A stretch of 64,000 nt of DNA from Deltaproteobacteria bacterium (GTDB lineage: Bacteria; Myxococcota_A; UBA9042; PHBI01; JACKFB01): NCBI GenBank assembly GCA_020632695.1, contig JACKFB010000003.1, positions 186,001 through 250,000 on the forward strand, read 5' to 3'. Positions 7,085-16,536 of the stretch are shown here, piece after piece (positions within the stretch are counted from its first letter, which is position 1; each line of letters starts with the position of its first letter). A program made the position numbers and the translations under genes. The notes under the pieces are model-generated. The model was not told the DNA's origin, ran no database searches, and saw only the letters and a list, made by a program, of their open reading frames with translations.

Positions 7085-10063
7085 ATGCGACGCGACGTCC
7101 TCGCCTTCATCTGCCTGCTCGTGGCCCCCTCGGCGCTGGCGGCGCCCGACGACGCGGGCCAGGTGCAGCTCCCACTGGCGCGCTACGAGGCGCTGATGGA
7201 GGCCGCCCGCGGGAGCGCAGGCGTGGTGACGACCTGGTCGCGCGGGACCGTGTCGGCGACCCTGCCGCAGAGCCCGGGTGGCGCCGTGCAGGTCACGGTG
7301 GACGCGCGCCTGACCGCCTCGGGCGAGGGCACCGTCCGGGTCCCGATCATCGCCGCCGACGTGGTGCTGCGCGAGGCGACCATCGACGGCGACGTGGCGC
7401 TCTTCACGACCCAGGGCGGCGTGCTGATGGCCAGCGTCCCCGCCGGCCGGCCGCTCGAGGTGCGGCTCCGCTACAGCGTGTCCCCGAGCGCGGGCGAGGC
7501 CGAGGGCGGCGTGGCGGTCATCCCCCTGCCGCCGCTGGCCTCCTCCGAGCTCACCGTGAGCGGCCCCGGGCGCGCCGACGACATCGAGGTGTGGCCCGCC
7601 CAGGACATCCAGCGCTCCGGTGACACCCTGAGCGCCGGCGTCTCGCCCACGCTCGGCCTGGTCGTGCGCTGGGGCGCCGGCCACGCCGGGCAGGCCGTGC
7701 GCCGCGCCGACCTGCTGGTGGTCCCCGAGCGGGACGGCGAGGGCGCCGACGTGACCGGCACCTACGAGGTGGTCGTCGCCGGCTCGCAGGCGATCGTGCG
7801 GGTGGCTCCGCCCGGCGCGGCGCTGGTGGACGTGCGCGAGGGGAACGAGCTGCTCGGCGCCCGCTTCACCGAGGAGGGGCACCAAGCGGTCGTGACCGGT
7901 CGTGGTCGCCACGTCGTCAAGGTGCACTTCCGCGTGCGGGTCGACCGCTCCCAGGGGCAGCCCCAGGTGACGCTGGGCCTGGAGCGCGTGCCGATCACCC
8001 GGGTCGAGGTGGCCGTCGACGGCAAGCGCGACGTGACCTTCGACCCGCCGGCGCCGGCGCGCATCGAGGTCACCGGGGAGGGCGACGCTGCCCGCACCCG
8101 CGCCGAGGCCCACCTGCCGCCCACCGATCGGGTGGTGGTGCGCTGGACCGAGAGCCGCGCGGCGCCCGAGGACCTGGTGCGGGTGAGCACCGAGACCTTC
8201 CAGCTCGTGACGCTGCGCGAGGCGGTGATGCGCTCGCGGGTCATCATCCACTATCAGGTCATCCGCGGGGCCGTCCGCGAGCTGCCGATCGAGCTGCCCG
8301 ACGACGCCGTGCTCTTCAAGGTCAACGGCGTCGGCGTCGACGACTGGCGCACCTTCGCCCGCAGCGACGAGGGGCCGCGCCAGGCGCGCGTGTACCTGAG
8401 CGGCGACGTGGACGGCGAGTACACGCTGGAGTTGGAGCTGGAGACCGTGGTGCCGACCGCCGAGGGGACGCCGCTCTCGGTGCTGCTGGTGCGGCCGCTG
8501 GGCGCCTACCGCGAGATGGGCGTGGTCGCGCTCTTCGACGGCGACAAGGTGGGCTTCGCGCCGGCCGAGCCGACCGGCTACTCCAAGGTCGGCGAGGACG
8601 CGCTGCCGGTGGAGATCCGCAAGGGGCTCACCGACAAGGTGGCGCAGGCCTTCAAGCACGTGGGCGCGCCCCAGCCGGTCGCCACGGCGGTGTCTGCGGC
8701 GCGCGAGCGCGAGATCCGCTTCGACGCGCGCGTCGACACGCTCTACTTCGTGAAGGACGGGGCGCTCATCGGCAACGCGTCGGTCATCGTCGAGGTGAAG
8801 AGCGGCCGCCGCGACGCCATCGTGCTGAGCGTTCCCGAGGCGGTGACGATCCTGGCGGTGAACGCGCCCAGCCTCAACAAGGCCGAGCCGGCCAAGGACT
8901 TCGACGCAGGGCCGGGCCGCAAGGGGCACCGCATCTCGTTCACGCGGGCGCTGGAGGGGGCCATCCAGATCGACCTGGAGATGGAGCTGCTGCTGCCCAA
9001 GGAGCTGGGCCGCATCGCGCTGCCGGACGTCCGGGTCGAGGGCGCCGAGGTCGAGGAGGGGGCCTTCGGGATCACCGCCGAGACGGGCATCGAGGTGCAG
9101 CCGGGCGAGGCCACGGACGTGCGACAGGTGGACTCGAGCGAGCTGCCGCGCTCGGTCCGGCTGCGCAGCGAGCGCGAGGTGGTGCTGGGCTACACCTACG
9201 CCCGCGCGCCCTGGTCGGTGTCCTTCGACGTGCGGCGCCACCGCACCGTCGAGACGCTGAGCGCCGTGGTCAAGCGCGCCTGGCTGGAGACCACCATCCT
9301 GGAGGACGGCCACGTGGTCACCCACGCCACCTTCGACGTCACCAACAGCGACAGGCAGTACCTGCGGCTGAGCCTGCCCGACAACCACAAGGTGTGGTCG
9401 GTGACCAGCGACGGCGAGGCGGTCAAGGCCGTGTCCGACCAGCAGGGGGCGCTGGCCATCCCGCTGCGCAAGGGCGCCGACGTGCGCATCGACGTGATCT
9501 ACGAGGTGCGCCGCGACCCGCTGGGCGTCGTCGGCGGCCTCGAGCTGGTGGCCCCCAAGGCCGACCTGCTGCTGACCGACCTGAAGTGGCTGGTGCGGGC
9601 GCCCTCGCGGATGAGCCTGTGGCGGGTGGCCACCGAGATGGAGCGCGGGCAGCCCTGGGAGTATCACCAGAGCTACGTGGCCACTCCGGGGCTGGAGGTG
9701 CCGTTCTCGCTGCCCGACAGCCAGGAGTTCCAGGAGCTGGCCTTCACCTGGGCCGTGCACGACCCGACCGAGGAGGCCCTGTCGGTGGGGATCTCGTTCC
9801 TGGTGACGCCGGGGCAGGGGCTGGGGGTGGTGCTGGGCTTGCTGGCCCTGGTCCTGCTGGTGCCCGTGGTGCGGCGCCGGGCGCGCGGCGAGGCGCTGAG
9901 CGGGCGCGAGAAGGGGCTGCTGGCGCTGGGGCTGGTGCTGCTGGTGGCGCGAGCGGTCGGCTGGGGCATCGAGCCGGTCGAGGGCGGCGTCGCGGTGGCC
10001 GTGCTGGTGGGCGTGGCGCTGGTCAGCGCGTGGCGTGCCCGCGGGACGAGGGGGGAGTCGTGA
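7085..10063 (+). CDS. Large exported beta-rich protein with C-terminal membrane segments, unrecognised family
   Basis: The 992-aa product starts with a clear signal peptide (cleavage near SALA-APDD) and is followed by about 880 residues of mostly beta-forming sequence with no recognised catalytic motif. Near the C-terminus are hydrophobic segments at about 912-930, 943-960 and 969-984 with positive flanks (RRRARG), so the bulk is periplasmic or surface-exposed and tethered at its C-terminal end. The ATG at 7085 has GAGG 5 nt upstream. Its stop codon overlaps the GTG start of the next gene (GTGA), so the two are made together and probably interact. I do not recognise the family. Candidate roles such as envelope scaffold or partner of the vWA lipoprotein are inference from the pairing. 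Confidence 0.85.
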   Translation: MRRDVLAFICLLVAPSALAAPDDAGQVQLPLARYEALMEAARGSAGVVTTWSRGTVSATLPQSPGGAVQVTVDARLTASGEGTVRVPIIAADVVLREATIDGDVALFTTQGGVLMASVPAGRPLEVRLRYSVSPSAGEAEGGVAVIPLPPLASSELTVSGPGRADDIEVWPAQDIQRSGDTLSAGVSPTLGLVVRWGAGHAGQAVRRADLLVVPERDGEGADVTGTYEVVVAGSQAIVRVAPPGAALVDVREGNELLGARFTEEGHQAVVTGRGRHVVKVHFRVRVDRSQGQPQVTLGLERVPITRVEVAVDGKRDVTFDPPAPARIEVTGEGDAARTRAEAHLPPTDRVVVRWTESRAAPEDLVRVSTETFQLVTLREAVMRSRVIIHYQVIRGAVRELPIELPDDAVLFKVNGVGVDDWRTFARSDEGPRQARVYLSGDVDGEYTLELELETVVPTAEGTPLSVLLVRPLGAYREMGVVALFDGDKVGFAPAEPTGYSKVGEDALPVEIRKGLTDKVAQAFKHVGAPQPVATAVSAAREREIRFDARVDTLYFVKDGALIGNASVIVEVKSGRRDAIVLSVPEAVTILAVNAPSLNKAEPAKDFDAGPGRKGHRISFTRALEGAIQIDLEMELLLPKELGRIALPDVRVEGAEVEEGAFGITAETGIEVQPGEATDVRQVDSSELPRSVRLRSEREVVLGYTYARAPWSVSFDVRRHRTVETLSAVVKRAWLETTILEDGHVVTHATFDVTNSDRQYLRLSLPDNHKVWSVTSDGEAVKAVSDQQGALAIPLRKGADVRIDVIYEVRRDPLGVVGGLELVAPKADLLLTDLKWLVRAPSRMSLWRVATEMERGQPWEYHQSYVATPGLEVPFSLPDSQEFQELAFTWAVHDPTEEALSVGISFLVTPGQGLGVVLGLLALVLLVPVVRRRARGEALSGREKGLLALGLVLLVARAVGWGIEPVEGGVAVAVLVGVALVSAWRARGTRGES

Positions 10064-12261
10064 TCTGCCGCATCGTCTCGCTGGCGGCGCTGGTGCTGGT
10101 GGGCTCGTGCGCCAAGATGGCGGCGTCGCCTGAGCCGGCCGCCACCTCCGTGTCCGAGTCCCAGATGGACGAGGCCAGGCAGCTCCCGATGGCGTCCGGA
10201 GGCGAGGACGGCAATCAGGCGCCGGGCAGCCCCGCGGCGCCGCCGGCTCCGCTGGAGGTGCTGACGGGGGACCGCGGCGCGCTGGGCGAGGACAGCGACA
10301 TGGCGGCGGCGCCGGCGCCCGCGATGCAGAAGGAGGAGGCTCGAGCAGACGCCGCGCGCGGCTGGGAGGGCGTGGCCGGAGCGATGGGCGGCGGCGAGGG
10401 CTTCGTCCTGGGCAAGGGATCGGGCGGCCGCGGCGTGGTGGCGGAGAAGCCGAGCGACGTCACGGCCGAGGCGCTGCCCGCCTATGAGCCGGAGCCCGAG
10501 GCGCTGCCGGACTTGGGGCTGGACGTCGCCGACGACGAGAAACGAGAGCGGTCGGCGCCGGCCAAGCGCAAGCAGGACGACCACAAGGACGTAGCCTCGG
10601 CGCTCTTCGGGCTCGGGACCGGGGCCGGTGCGCTGGCCCAGGACGCGCCGGCCCTGCGGAAGGCGATCAGCGCGCCGTCGGGCGCGGTCGCCGCGAACGA
10701 GGAGGAGGCCTCCAAGCGCAGGTTCCAGCGAGGCGGGCCGGGCAGCGACGCGCCGGAGGCCGAGGAGGAGCTCCCGGCCCGGTTCGCGAAGCCGGAGCGC
10801 TTCCTGCCGCGCATGGCCTACTTCGAGAACACCTACCTGGGCGGAAACGCGGCGCACCAGCAGATGGTGCGGCAGGTCGAGCGCGACCTCGACAGCGCGC
10901 GCAAGCCCTGGGAGCAGGCCTACGCGCCGCCACAGCCCTTCGACCCGCCGGCGGAGCAGGCCCTGGCGCTGAGCGCCACCCTGGACCGGCGCTGGGTGGA
11001 CGGCGAGGGGCCCGTGTACCTGCAGGTGGGCATCCAGGGAAGCCGTCGCTACGGCTGGCGCCGCCCGCCGCTGGACCTGGTGCTGGTGGTGGACGGGCCG
11101 GTGGTCGCCCAGGGCGCGCGGGCCACCGACGAGCTGGTGGCGGCGCTGCTGCGCAGCCTGGGCCCGCAGGATCGCCTGGGCATCGTCGTCGCGGGTGAGC
11201 AGGTGCTCACCGTGAGCGAGGTGGAGCCGGTCAAGGGGCTGCGCATGGTGCTGGCCGAGCGGCTGCAGCGACTGGGCTCGGTGCGCGGCGGGGACCCGGC
11301 GACCCTGGCGCGCGCCATCGACCGGGCGGGCGAGCTGCTGCAGACGGCGGCGCAGGCCCAGGCGCGCGTGCCGGGCAGCCAGGTGACGCTGGTCGCCGTG
11401 TCCGAGGACGCGGGCGACGGCGCCGAGCGGGCGCGTCTGGGGGCGGTGGCGGCCCACCGGCTGACCCTCCAGGGGGCCATGACCTCGATCGTCGAGCTGG
11501 GCACCGCCGACGACGGGCCCTACTGGCAGGTCGCCGCCGCCGGGCACGGCAACTACCACCGCGCCCGGCCCGGCGAGGAGGCCCAGGTGGTCTCCACCGA
11601 GCTGGAGCTGCTCTCCAAGGTGGTGGCGAGGCTGCTGCGCATCAACATCCGCCTGGCGCCCGGCGCCCACGCGGTGCGCATCCTGGGCAGCCGCGTGCTC
11701 GGCGCCGAGCAGGTCCGGCAGGTCAAGGCGCGCGAGGTGGCCACCGACCGCAACCTGTCGCGCACGCTGGGGGTCACCGCCGACCGCGGCGAGGACGACG
11801 ACGGGCTGCAGACGGTCATCCCCTACTACTACGGAGGGGACTCCCACGTGATCCTGGTCGAGCTGTGGGTGGACGGCCCCGGCGCGGTGGCGGACGTGAC
11901 GCTGCGCTACAAGGACATGGTCACCCTGGACAACGCCACCGCGCGCACCAGCGTCGCCCTGGGCGCAGCGCCCAGGCCGCCTTTGCCCGAGCAGCTCCTG
12001 GTGCGCCGCAACCTGCAGGGCTTCGCGCTGGCCGACGCGCTGCGTGGCGCCTCGAGCGCGCTGCACCGCGACGACACGGGGCTGGCGCTCTCGCGCCTGC
12101 AGGAGGCCAACCGCCACGCGCGCGGCCCGGCCGACCTCGCCGTGATCTCGGGCTTCGCCGCCCTGGTGCGCGAGTCCGCCGCCGACCCCGACGAGGCCGA
12201 GCCGCTGTCGCGCGCCTTGGGGGTCGCCGCCCGGCAGCGGGTGGGTCTTCTGCGGGAGTGA
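10060..12261 (+). CDS. vWA-domain lipoprotein, partner of the upstream 992-aa protein
   Basis: The GTG start overlaps the upstream TGA and has GGGGGAG just before it. The N-terminus is a lipoprotein signal with lipobox LVGSC (Cys about residue 17), followed by about 200 residues of low-complexity Ala/Glu/Pro-rich linker. Near residue 255 YFENTYLGGNAAH resembles the region before the vWA domain in YfbK-type proteins. The vWA-like domain spans about 335-535 (LDLVLVVDGPVV, DRLGIVVAG). The metal-ion site is degenerate: the usual DxSxS reads DGPVV, so metal-dependent adhesion is doubtful. The C-terminal part resembles the tail of YfbK-like proteins (VDVTLRYKD-like segment, helical end). Length 733 aa. 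Probably lipid-anchored in the envelope and working with the co-translated neighbour; the exact role is unknown. Confidence 0.85.
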   Translation: MICRIVSLAALVLVGSCAKMAASPEPAATSVSESQMDEARQLPMASGGEDGNQAPGSPAAPPAPLEVLTGDRGALGEDSDMAAAPAPAMQKEEARADAARGWEGVAGAMGGGEGFVLGKGSGGRGVVAEKPSDVTAEALPAYEPEPEALPDLGLDVADDEKRERSAPAKRKQDDHKDVASALFGLGTGAGALAQDAPALRKAISAPSGAVAANEEEASKRRFQRGGPGSDAPEAEEELPARFAKPERFLPRMAYFENTYLGGNAAHQQMVRQVERDLDSARKPWEQAYAPPQPFDPPAEQALALSATLDRRWVDGEGPVYLQVGIQGSRRYGWRRPPLDLVLVVDGPVVAQGARATDELVAALLRSLGPQDRLGIVVAGEQVLTVSEVEPVKGLRMVLAERLQRLGSVRGGDPATLARAIDRAGELLQTAAQAQARVPGSQVTLVAVSEDAGDGAERARLGAVAAHRLTLQGAMTSIVELGTADDGPYWQVAAAGHGNYHRARPGEEAQVVSTELELLSKVVARLLRINIRLAPGAHAVRILGSRVLGAEQVRQVKAREVATDRNLSRTLGVTADRGEDDDGLQTVIPYYYGGDSHVILVELWVDGPGAVADVTLRYKDMVTLDNATARTSVALGAAPRPPLPEQLLVRRNLQGFALADALRGASSALHRDDTGLALSRLQEANRHARGPADLAVISGFAALVRESAADPDEAEPLSRALGVAARQRVGLLRE

Positions 12262-12307
12262 GGCGCCCGGGGAGGGCGGCCCCGGCCGGCTCCGGACGGG
12301 ACGCCTC
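12260..12307. terminator. GC-rich hairpin between converging genes
   Basis: GAGGCG-CCC (12260-12268) can pair with GGG-A-CGCCTC (12298-12307), a 9-bp stem with one bulged A. It fills the gap between the converging vWA lipoprotein and PilZ genes. There is no U-tract on either strand, so it may slow or protect transcripts rather than act as a classical intrinsic terminator. Confidence 0.35.
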
Positions 12308-13000
12308 TCAGGCGGCGTCGTGCGCGATGAAGGCCCCGACCGCGCTCTGGATGGCGGCGAGGGCCTGGTCGTCGTCCGGCGCAAAGCGCAGCCCGTAGCT
12401 GACGCGGCCGCCCGACAGGCGCCTGTGGCGCAGCGCCACCTGCGTCGTGAGCTTGCCGTGGGTCTCGTCGAGCTCGATCTCCGCCTGGAAGCGCACGGCT
12501 CCGGCGAGCCTGCCGTCGTCCATGGGCGCCATGCTCACGCCCACGCCGCCCAGCGACAGGTCGAAGGCCGTCGCGTAGACCGCCGGGCCGTGGGGGTCGT
12601 CCGCCGGGCAGAGCGTCACCGGGGTGAAGCTGCGCACCGGGTGGCGCGGCGTCTCGCGCCGGTTGAAGACCACGCCCAGGTCGTGCGCCAGCTCGCGGTC
12701 CACCGCGTCGGGCTCGGTGAAGCGCAGGCCCAGCCGTCGCCGGTCTCCCTGTTCGGTGGCCGACACGATCTCCGCGGGCACCACCACCGCGCGATGGCGC
12801 ATGACCAGCCACACGGTGAGCTCGACCAGGTTCCCGGGAGAGGTCGGGATGTGCGAGTCGGCTCCCATGTCGACGGCGATGCCGCGGGCGTTGGCGTTGC
12901 GGATCTGCACCCCGATGGGCGGCCAGCCGCGCACCGCGAGCGTGACCTTCACCGGGTCGACGGTGTCGACGCTGACGCGATATCGGCTCCTGCGACCCAT
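12308..13000 (-). CDS. Tandem PilZ-domain protein
   Basis: PilZ domains bind cyclic di-GMP or act as protein adaptors. The 230-aa protein contains two PilZ-like halves. The second is canonical: an Arg-rich entry (RRETPRHPVRSFTP) and DLSLGGVGV, matching the RxxxR and D/NxSxxG pattern. The first half has RRSRYR and IRNANARGIAVDM, in which the Ser is replaced, so it may be a non-binding fold. No output domain is fused, so it should act by protein contact. It has its own transcript or follows the GAF-like gene 123 nt upstream on the same strand. The N-terminal MGRRSRYRVSV start is supported by conserved-looking sequence right from the first residues. Confidence 0.85.
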   Translation of the reverse strand: MGRRSRYRVSVDTVDPVKVTLAVRGWPPIGVQIRNANARGIAVDMGADSHIPTSPGNLVELTVWLVMRHRAVVVPAEIVSATEQGDRRRLGLRFTEPDAVDRELAHDLGVVFNRRETPRHPVRSFTPVTLCPADDPHGPAVYATAFDLSLGGVGVSMAPMDDGRLAGAVRFQAEIELDETHGKLTTQVALRHRRLSGGRVSYGLRFAPDDDQALAAIQSAVGAFIAHDAA

Positions 13001-13123
13001 GGACGGAGTGAGGCCCTTGATGAACGGTGAGTGGTGCGCGAGGGGGTGACGCTCGTGGCAGTGTCACCCGGGTGTCGCCCGGGCGCCAGCGGAATTCCAG
13101 AGGTTTTGAGGAGCGGACCCGGG

Positions 13124-13987
13124 TCAGTCGAAACCCGAGAGGCCCGCCCGCTCCAGCCGCGCCGCCAGGATGCGGGACAGCTCGTCGACCGCGGAGAGCT
13201 CGGGATCGGTGAAGCCGCCGGAGCGGCGGGCGTTCAGCAGCAGGATCAGCGCGATGGCCTCGCCGGCGACGGTCACCGGGGCCCAGACCGCCGACTTCAC
13301 GGCCACCACGAACTTGCGGCCCAGCCCCCGCGTGCAGCGCACCGAGGCCCCCGCGCCGACGAAGGTCCGGCGCCCCGGCCCGCCGGCTGCGGCCCCGGGA
13401 AAGAGCTCGCTCTCCCGCAGCAGCACGCCGGGGACGAAGCGGGGATCCAGGCCGCGCGAGGTGTGCAGCCGCCAGCCGTGCCGCGACGGGGCGGGGATCC
13501 AGAGCTGGATCTCCTCGCAGCGCACATGACGCTCCAGCATCTCCAGGGCGTCTTCGGCCGAGGTCACCGGGCCGCCGGTGAGCGGGGCCGCCGCGGGCAC
13601 CACGAGGTCGGGTGCCACGGCGTGGGCGGTGCCCGAGTCGGGCTTCTTGGCGTGGCCGACGCGGCGGATCCTCGGGCGCTCGGCCGGCGCGGCGGGCGCG
13701 ACGGGCTGGGCGTCCACCGGCACCCCGGGGTTGCCGCTCGGACTCTCCCGGAGGTCGCGCCGCGGCGTCGACTGGATGAAGAGGCGGCGGCCCGGTGCGG
13801 GGGCGATGACCTCCACCGATCCGTCGTGTCCGATGCGGCAGGTGACCTCGTGGGGTGGCGGGACCGCCTCGTCCAGCTCGTCGAGGGCGCATCGCCAGGC
13901 GTCCATCCAGTGCTCGGCCTCGACGGTCATGCGGATGGACGTGCCGCCACCCTCTTCGGGCGGGACCGTCACCTCGAATGTGGGCAT
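13124..13987 (-). CDS. GAF-like sensory protein with novel N-terminal module (paralogue 1)
   Basis: This 287-aa protein has an N-terminal module of about 75 residues (MPTFEV..., HWMDAWRCALDELDE, DGSVEVIAPAPGRRLFI), a Pro/Ala-rich linker, and a GAF-like domain from about residue 145 (SAEDALEMLERHV...EIQLWIP, KFVVAVKSAVWAPVTV, ALILLLNARRSGGFTDPEL). The same architecture occurs at 55334-56179 and both begin MPxF, so they are paralogues. The ATG at 13987 is chosen because GAGG lies just upstream and because the paralogue starts at the same point; a start 34 codons earlier adds low-complexity sequence. GAF domains bind small ligands or partners, but the ligand is not predictable here. It diverges from the isochorismatase-family gene, sharing a 212-bp promoter region. 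Confidence 0.8.
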   Translation of the reverse strand: MPTFEVTVPPEEGGGTSIRMTVEAEHWMDAWRCALDELDEAVPPPHEVTCRIGHDGSVEVIAPAPGRRLFIQSTPRRDLRESPSGNPGVPVDAQPVAPAAPAERPRIRRVGHAKKPDSGTAHAVAPDLVVPAAAPLTGGPVTSAEDALEMLERHVRCEEIQLWIPAPSRHGWRLHTSRGLDPRFVPGVLLRESELFPGAAAGGPGRRTFVGAGASVRCTRGLGRKFVVAVKSAVWAPVTVAGEAIALILLLNARRSGGFTDPELSAVDELSRILAARLERAGLSGFD

Positions 13988-14199
13988 CGTGCCTCGCAGG
14001 GTGCGCGCCACGACCTCTGGTCGAAGTCGCCAGGCCGGGATTGTCACCGACGCAGCGGCGAAGGGCAAAGGCCGCCCGGGGTACGCCAATCACCGCCGCC
14101 GCGCCGCGACCTTGCGCGCCAAGGGCCCGCTCGGTCACAGTGGGTCCGAGCCCACAAGCGGGCCCGACGCCAACGCTCCACGTATCTCGAGGTGCCGCC

Positions 14200-14772
14200 G
14201 TGAAGGCCGAGACACACGATCGCTACCGCCTCGCCGTCGACGACACGCTGCTCCTGGTCATCGACTACCAGGAGCGCCTCTTCGCCGCGATGCCCGAGGG
14301 CGTGCGCGAGCAGCGGGCCCACCAGGCCGGCGTGGCCATCCAGGGCGCCCGGGGGCTGGGCCTCCCGGTGGTGGTGACCGAGCAGTACCCCAAGGGGCTG
14401 GGCCCCACCATCGCCTCGCTGGCCGGGCTGCTGTCCGGCGTGACGCCGCGCGAGAAGATGGCCTTCTCCTGCGCGCGCGACGAGGGCGCCTGCGCCGCCA
14501 TCGAGGACGCGGGGCGCAAGCGCGTGCTGGTGGTCGGTATGGAGACCCACATCTGCGTGTACCAGACCGTGCTGGACCTCTGCGCGCAGGGCTACCTCGT
14601 GCACGTGCTGGCGGACACCTGCCTGTCGCGGCGCAAGGAGGCCTGGCGCTCGGGCCTGGCGCTCTGCGACGCGGCGGGCGCGGTCGTCACCAACACCGAG
14701 ACGGCGCTCTTCCAGCTCCTCGGGGTGGCCGGCACCGAGCAGTTCAAGCACATCTCACGGCTCATCCGCTGA
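14200..14772 (+). CDS. Isochorismatase-family cysteine hydrolase
   Basis: This 190-aa single-domain protein has the complete Asp-Lys-Cys triad of the isochorismatase-like hydrolases: Asp22 in LLVIDYQERL, Lys86 in TPREKMAFS and Cys119 in GMETHICVYQT. The cis-peptide region just before the Cys (VVGMETH) is typical. Family members hydrolyse isochorismate, nicotinamide, N-carbamoyl compounds or unknown amides; the absence of an ArCP domain and the short length point to the YcaC/ISOC-type branch rather than siderophore enzymes. The GTG at 14200 has GAGG 7 nt upstream. No pathway neighbours are present, so the substrate is unknown. The stop is 13 nt from the converging DUF2330 gene. Confidence 0.9.
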   Translation: MKAETHDRYRLAVDDTLLLVIDYQERLFAAMPEGVREQRAHQAGVAIQGARGLGLPVVVTEQYPKGLGPTIASLAGLLSGVTPREKMAFSCARDEGACAAIEDAGRKRVLVVGMETHICVYQTVLDLCAQGYLVHVLADTCLSRRKEAWRSGLALCDAAGAVVTNTETALFQLLGVAGTEQFKHISRLIR

Positions 14773-14785
14773 CGGGACCACAGGT

Positions 14786-16432
14786 TCAGGCGCGGGCGCG
14801 CACCCGGCGCCGCCAGAGCGCCAGCCCGAGCAGCGTCAGCGCCAGCGGCGGCCAGAGGGTGACGGCGAAGCGTGAGTCGCCCGGCGGCGTGGCCCGGGCG
14901 GACTGCGGCGCCGCCGACTCGGTGCCGGCGCCGGGGCCGAAGGTGGTCGAGCCGCTCCCCGGGGCGACGCAGCTCAGCAGGCCGCCGGGCTCCAGGCAGG
15001 CCACGTTGCCCGCGGAGCAGCTGCAGGTCGGGAAGCCGCCCTTCAGCACGCAGGTGCCTGCCCCACAGGGGTAGGTGGCGCAGGGGTCGAAGGCGGTGCC
15101 GGCGCCCCCCGCCGCGTCGGTGACGCCGAAGGGGTTCTTCGCCGGGGCGCAGGTCACGTGGTCGGCGCCGTCGGGGCCGGTGACGCGCTGGGCCGTGGCG
15201 CCCGAGGGGCAGGCGCAGCCGACCCGGCCGTCGGCGACCGTGCAGGTGGCGCCGACCCCGCAGTAGTTGAAGGCGCACGGCGAGGGCAGGCGCTCGTCGA
15301 TGACCGTGTTGCCGCACTGCCACAGGGTCGGGCGGGCGGTGAAGTCAAGGACGCGCTGGCCGGGCAGGTTGAAGCCCGTGGCCGGCTCGTCGGGCGCGTC
15401 GTCGGGGGCGAAGATCGGGTCGACGTCCATGTGCTCGGGTCCGACGCGCGTGTAGAAGCGGCTCACCCGGCGCCCGCTCAGGGTGACGCCGGCGTCGGTG
15501 TAGGGGACGCCCTCGAGCGGGTTGAAGCCGCGGAACTCGCGCACGAACTGATGGCCTCCCGCCTCGGCGGTGCTGCGGGCGACCCACTCGAAGTAGCTGG
15601 TCTGGCCGGTGCCGTCGAAGAGCACCTGGCTGGCGTCCGGCTCGATGTGGCTCCAGTTGTCGGGCGCGTAGTAGCGGTCGCCGACGATGAAGACCAGCAC
15701 ACCCATCAGCGGCTGGGCGGCGACGGCGGTCAGGCGCAGCGGGATGACGGGCAGGGTGGACTCGTAGGTCATGGCGATGGGGACGATGTCCGACGCCGTC
15801 TTGCCACCGCGCAGCTTCAGCGCCAGGAACTTCGCGCCCTTGTCGCCGTTGTAGGGCGCGATGACCGGGGCCATGTTGTCCGACACGTTGTAGCCGTTCT
15901 CGCGCAGCCACTTGACCAGCACGGTGGTCTCCTCGGCGCCGACCACGGTCCACTCATAGTTGGTGGTGAACTCGTGGGCGAAGACGGTGACCGGGCTCTC
16001 GCCGTCGCGGGAGTCCTGGCTCGCCGATTCGAAGCCGCCGAAGGACGCACTGTCGGCGCAACCGCCCGAGCCAGCGGACCCTCCGGAGACCGACTGCGGG
16101 CAGGCCTCGGGCGCCGGCAGTTGCACCTGGATCGCCGTCCGGGCTTCCAGGTCACGGAAGAGCTGGTCGTCGGACTCCGCGACCGCCGGCACCGAGGGCA
16201 CCGGCACGATCCAGGCGAAGGCGTCGGCCGCGCCGGCGTACTGGATCTGGACGTGGGTGGTGACCGTGCCGTCGCCTACGTCGAAGATGATGCGCTCGGC
16301 GTTCTGGTCGATGGGCTGCGGCGGGACCGGGCCCGCGGGTGCCGAGCAGAAGAGGCCGCCGCAGGCCAGGGCCACCGGCGAGAGGGTGACGAGGGCCAGC
16401 GCCAGGCTGCAGGCCGCGAAGAGGCGACTCAT
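14786..16432 (-). CDS. DUF2330 exported protein with EGF-like modules and C-terminal anchor
   Basis: The 548-aa protein has a signal peptide (cleavage near ALA-CGGLFCS), then a DUF2330 domain (PIDQNAERIIFDVGDGTVT, YAGAADAFAWIVPVPSVP) up to about residue 330. Two Cys-rich EGF-like modules follow (about 385-480; PCAFNYCGVGATC... and PCATYPCGAGTC...), then a hydrophobic segment (about 520-540) and a terminal Arg cluster. This is a surface-directed, C-terminally anchored layout common in Myxococcota-type genomes. The molecular function of DUF2330 is not established. The ATG at 16432 has GGAG 5 nt upstream. The tail resembles sorting signals but lacks the Gly-Cys pair seen at 57 kb. Confidence 0.88.
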   Translation of the reverse strand: MSRLFAACSLALALVTLSPVALACGGLFCSAPAGPVPPQPIDQNAERIIFDVGDGTVTTHVQIQYAGAADAFAWIVPVPSVPAVAESDDQLFRDLEARTAIQVQLPAPEACPQSVSGGSAGSGGCADSASFGGFESASQDSRDGESPVTVFAHEFTTNYEWTVVGAEETTVLVKWLRENGYNVSDNMAPVIAPYNGDKGAKFLALKLRGGKTASDIVPIAMTYESTLPVIPLRLTAVAAQPLMGVLVFIVGDRYYAPDNWSHIEPDASQVLFDGTGQTSYFEWVARSTAEAGGHQFVREFRGFNPLEGVPYTDAGVTLSGRRVSRFYTRVGPEHMDVDPIFAPDDAPDEPATGFNLPGQRVLDFTARPTLWQCGNTVIDERLPSPCAFNYCGVGATCTVADGRVGCACPSGATAQRVTGPDGADHVTCAPAKNPFGVTDAAGGAGTAFDPCATYPCGAGTCVLKGGFPTCSCSAGNVACLEPGGLLSCVAPGSGSTTFGPGAGTESAAPQSARATPPGDSRFAVTLWPPLALTLLGLALWRRRVRARA

Positions 16433-16536
16433 GGGGGCTCCGGGGGCGAGGGGAGGGCTCGAAGGTACCGACCCGGCGGCTCGCGATGCGAGCGCGGCCG
16501 CAGGCGCCAGCGCGCGAACCGGCTCCAGTCCTGGGT

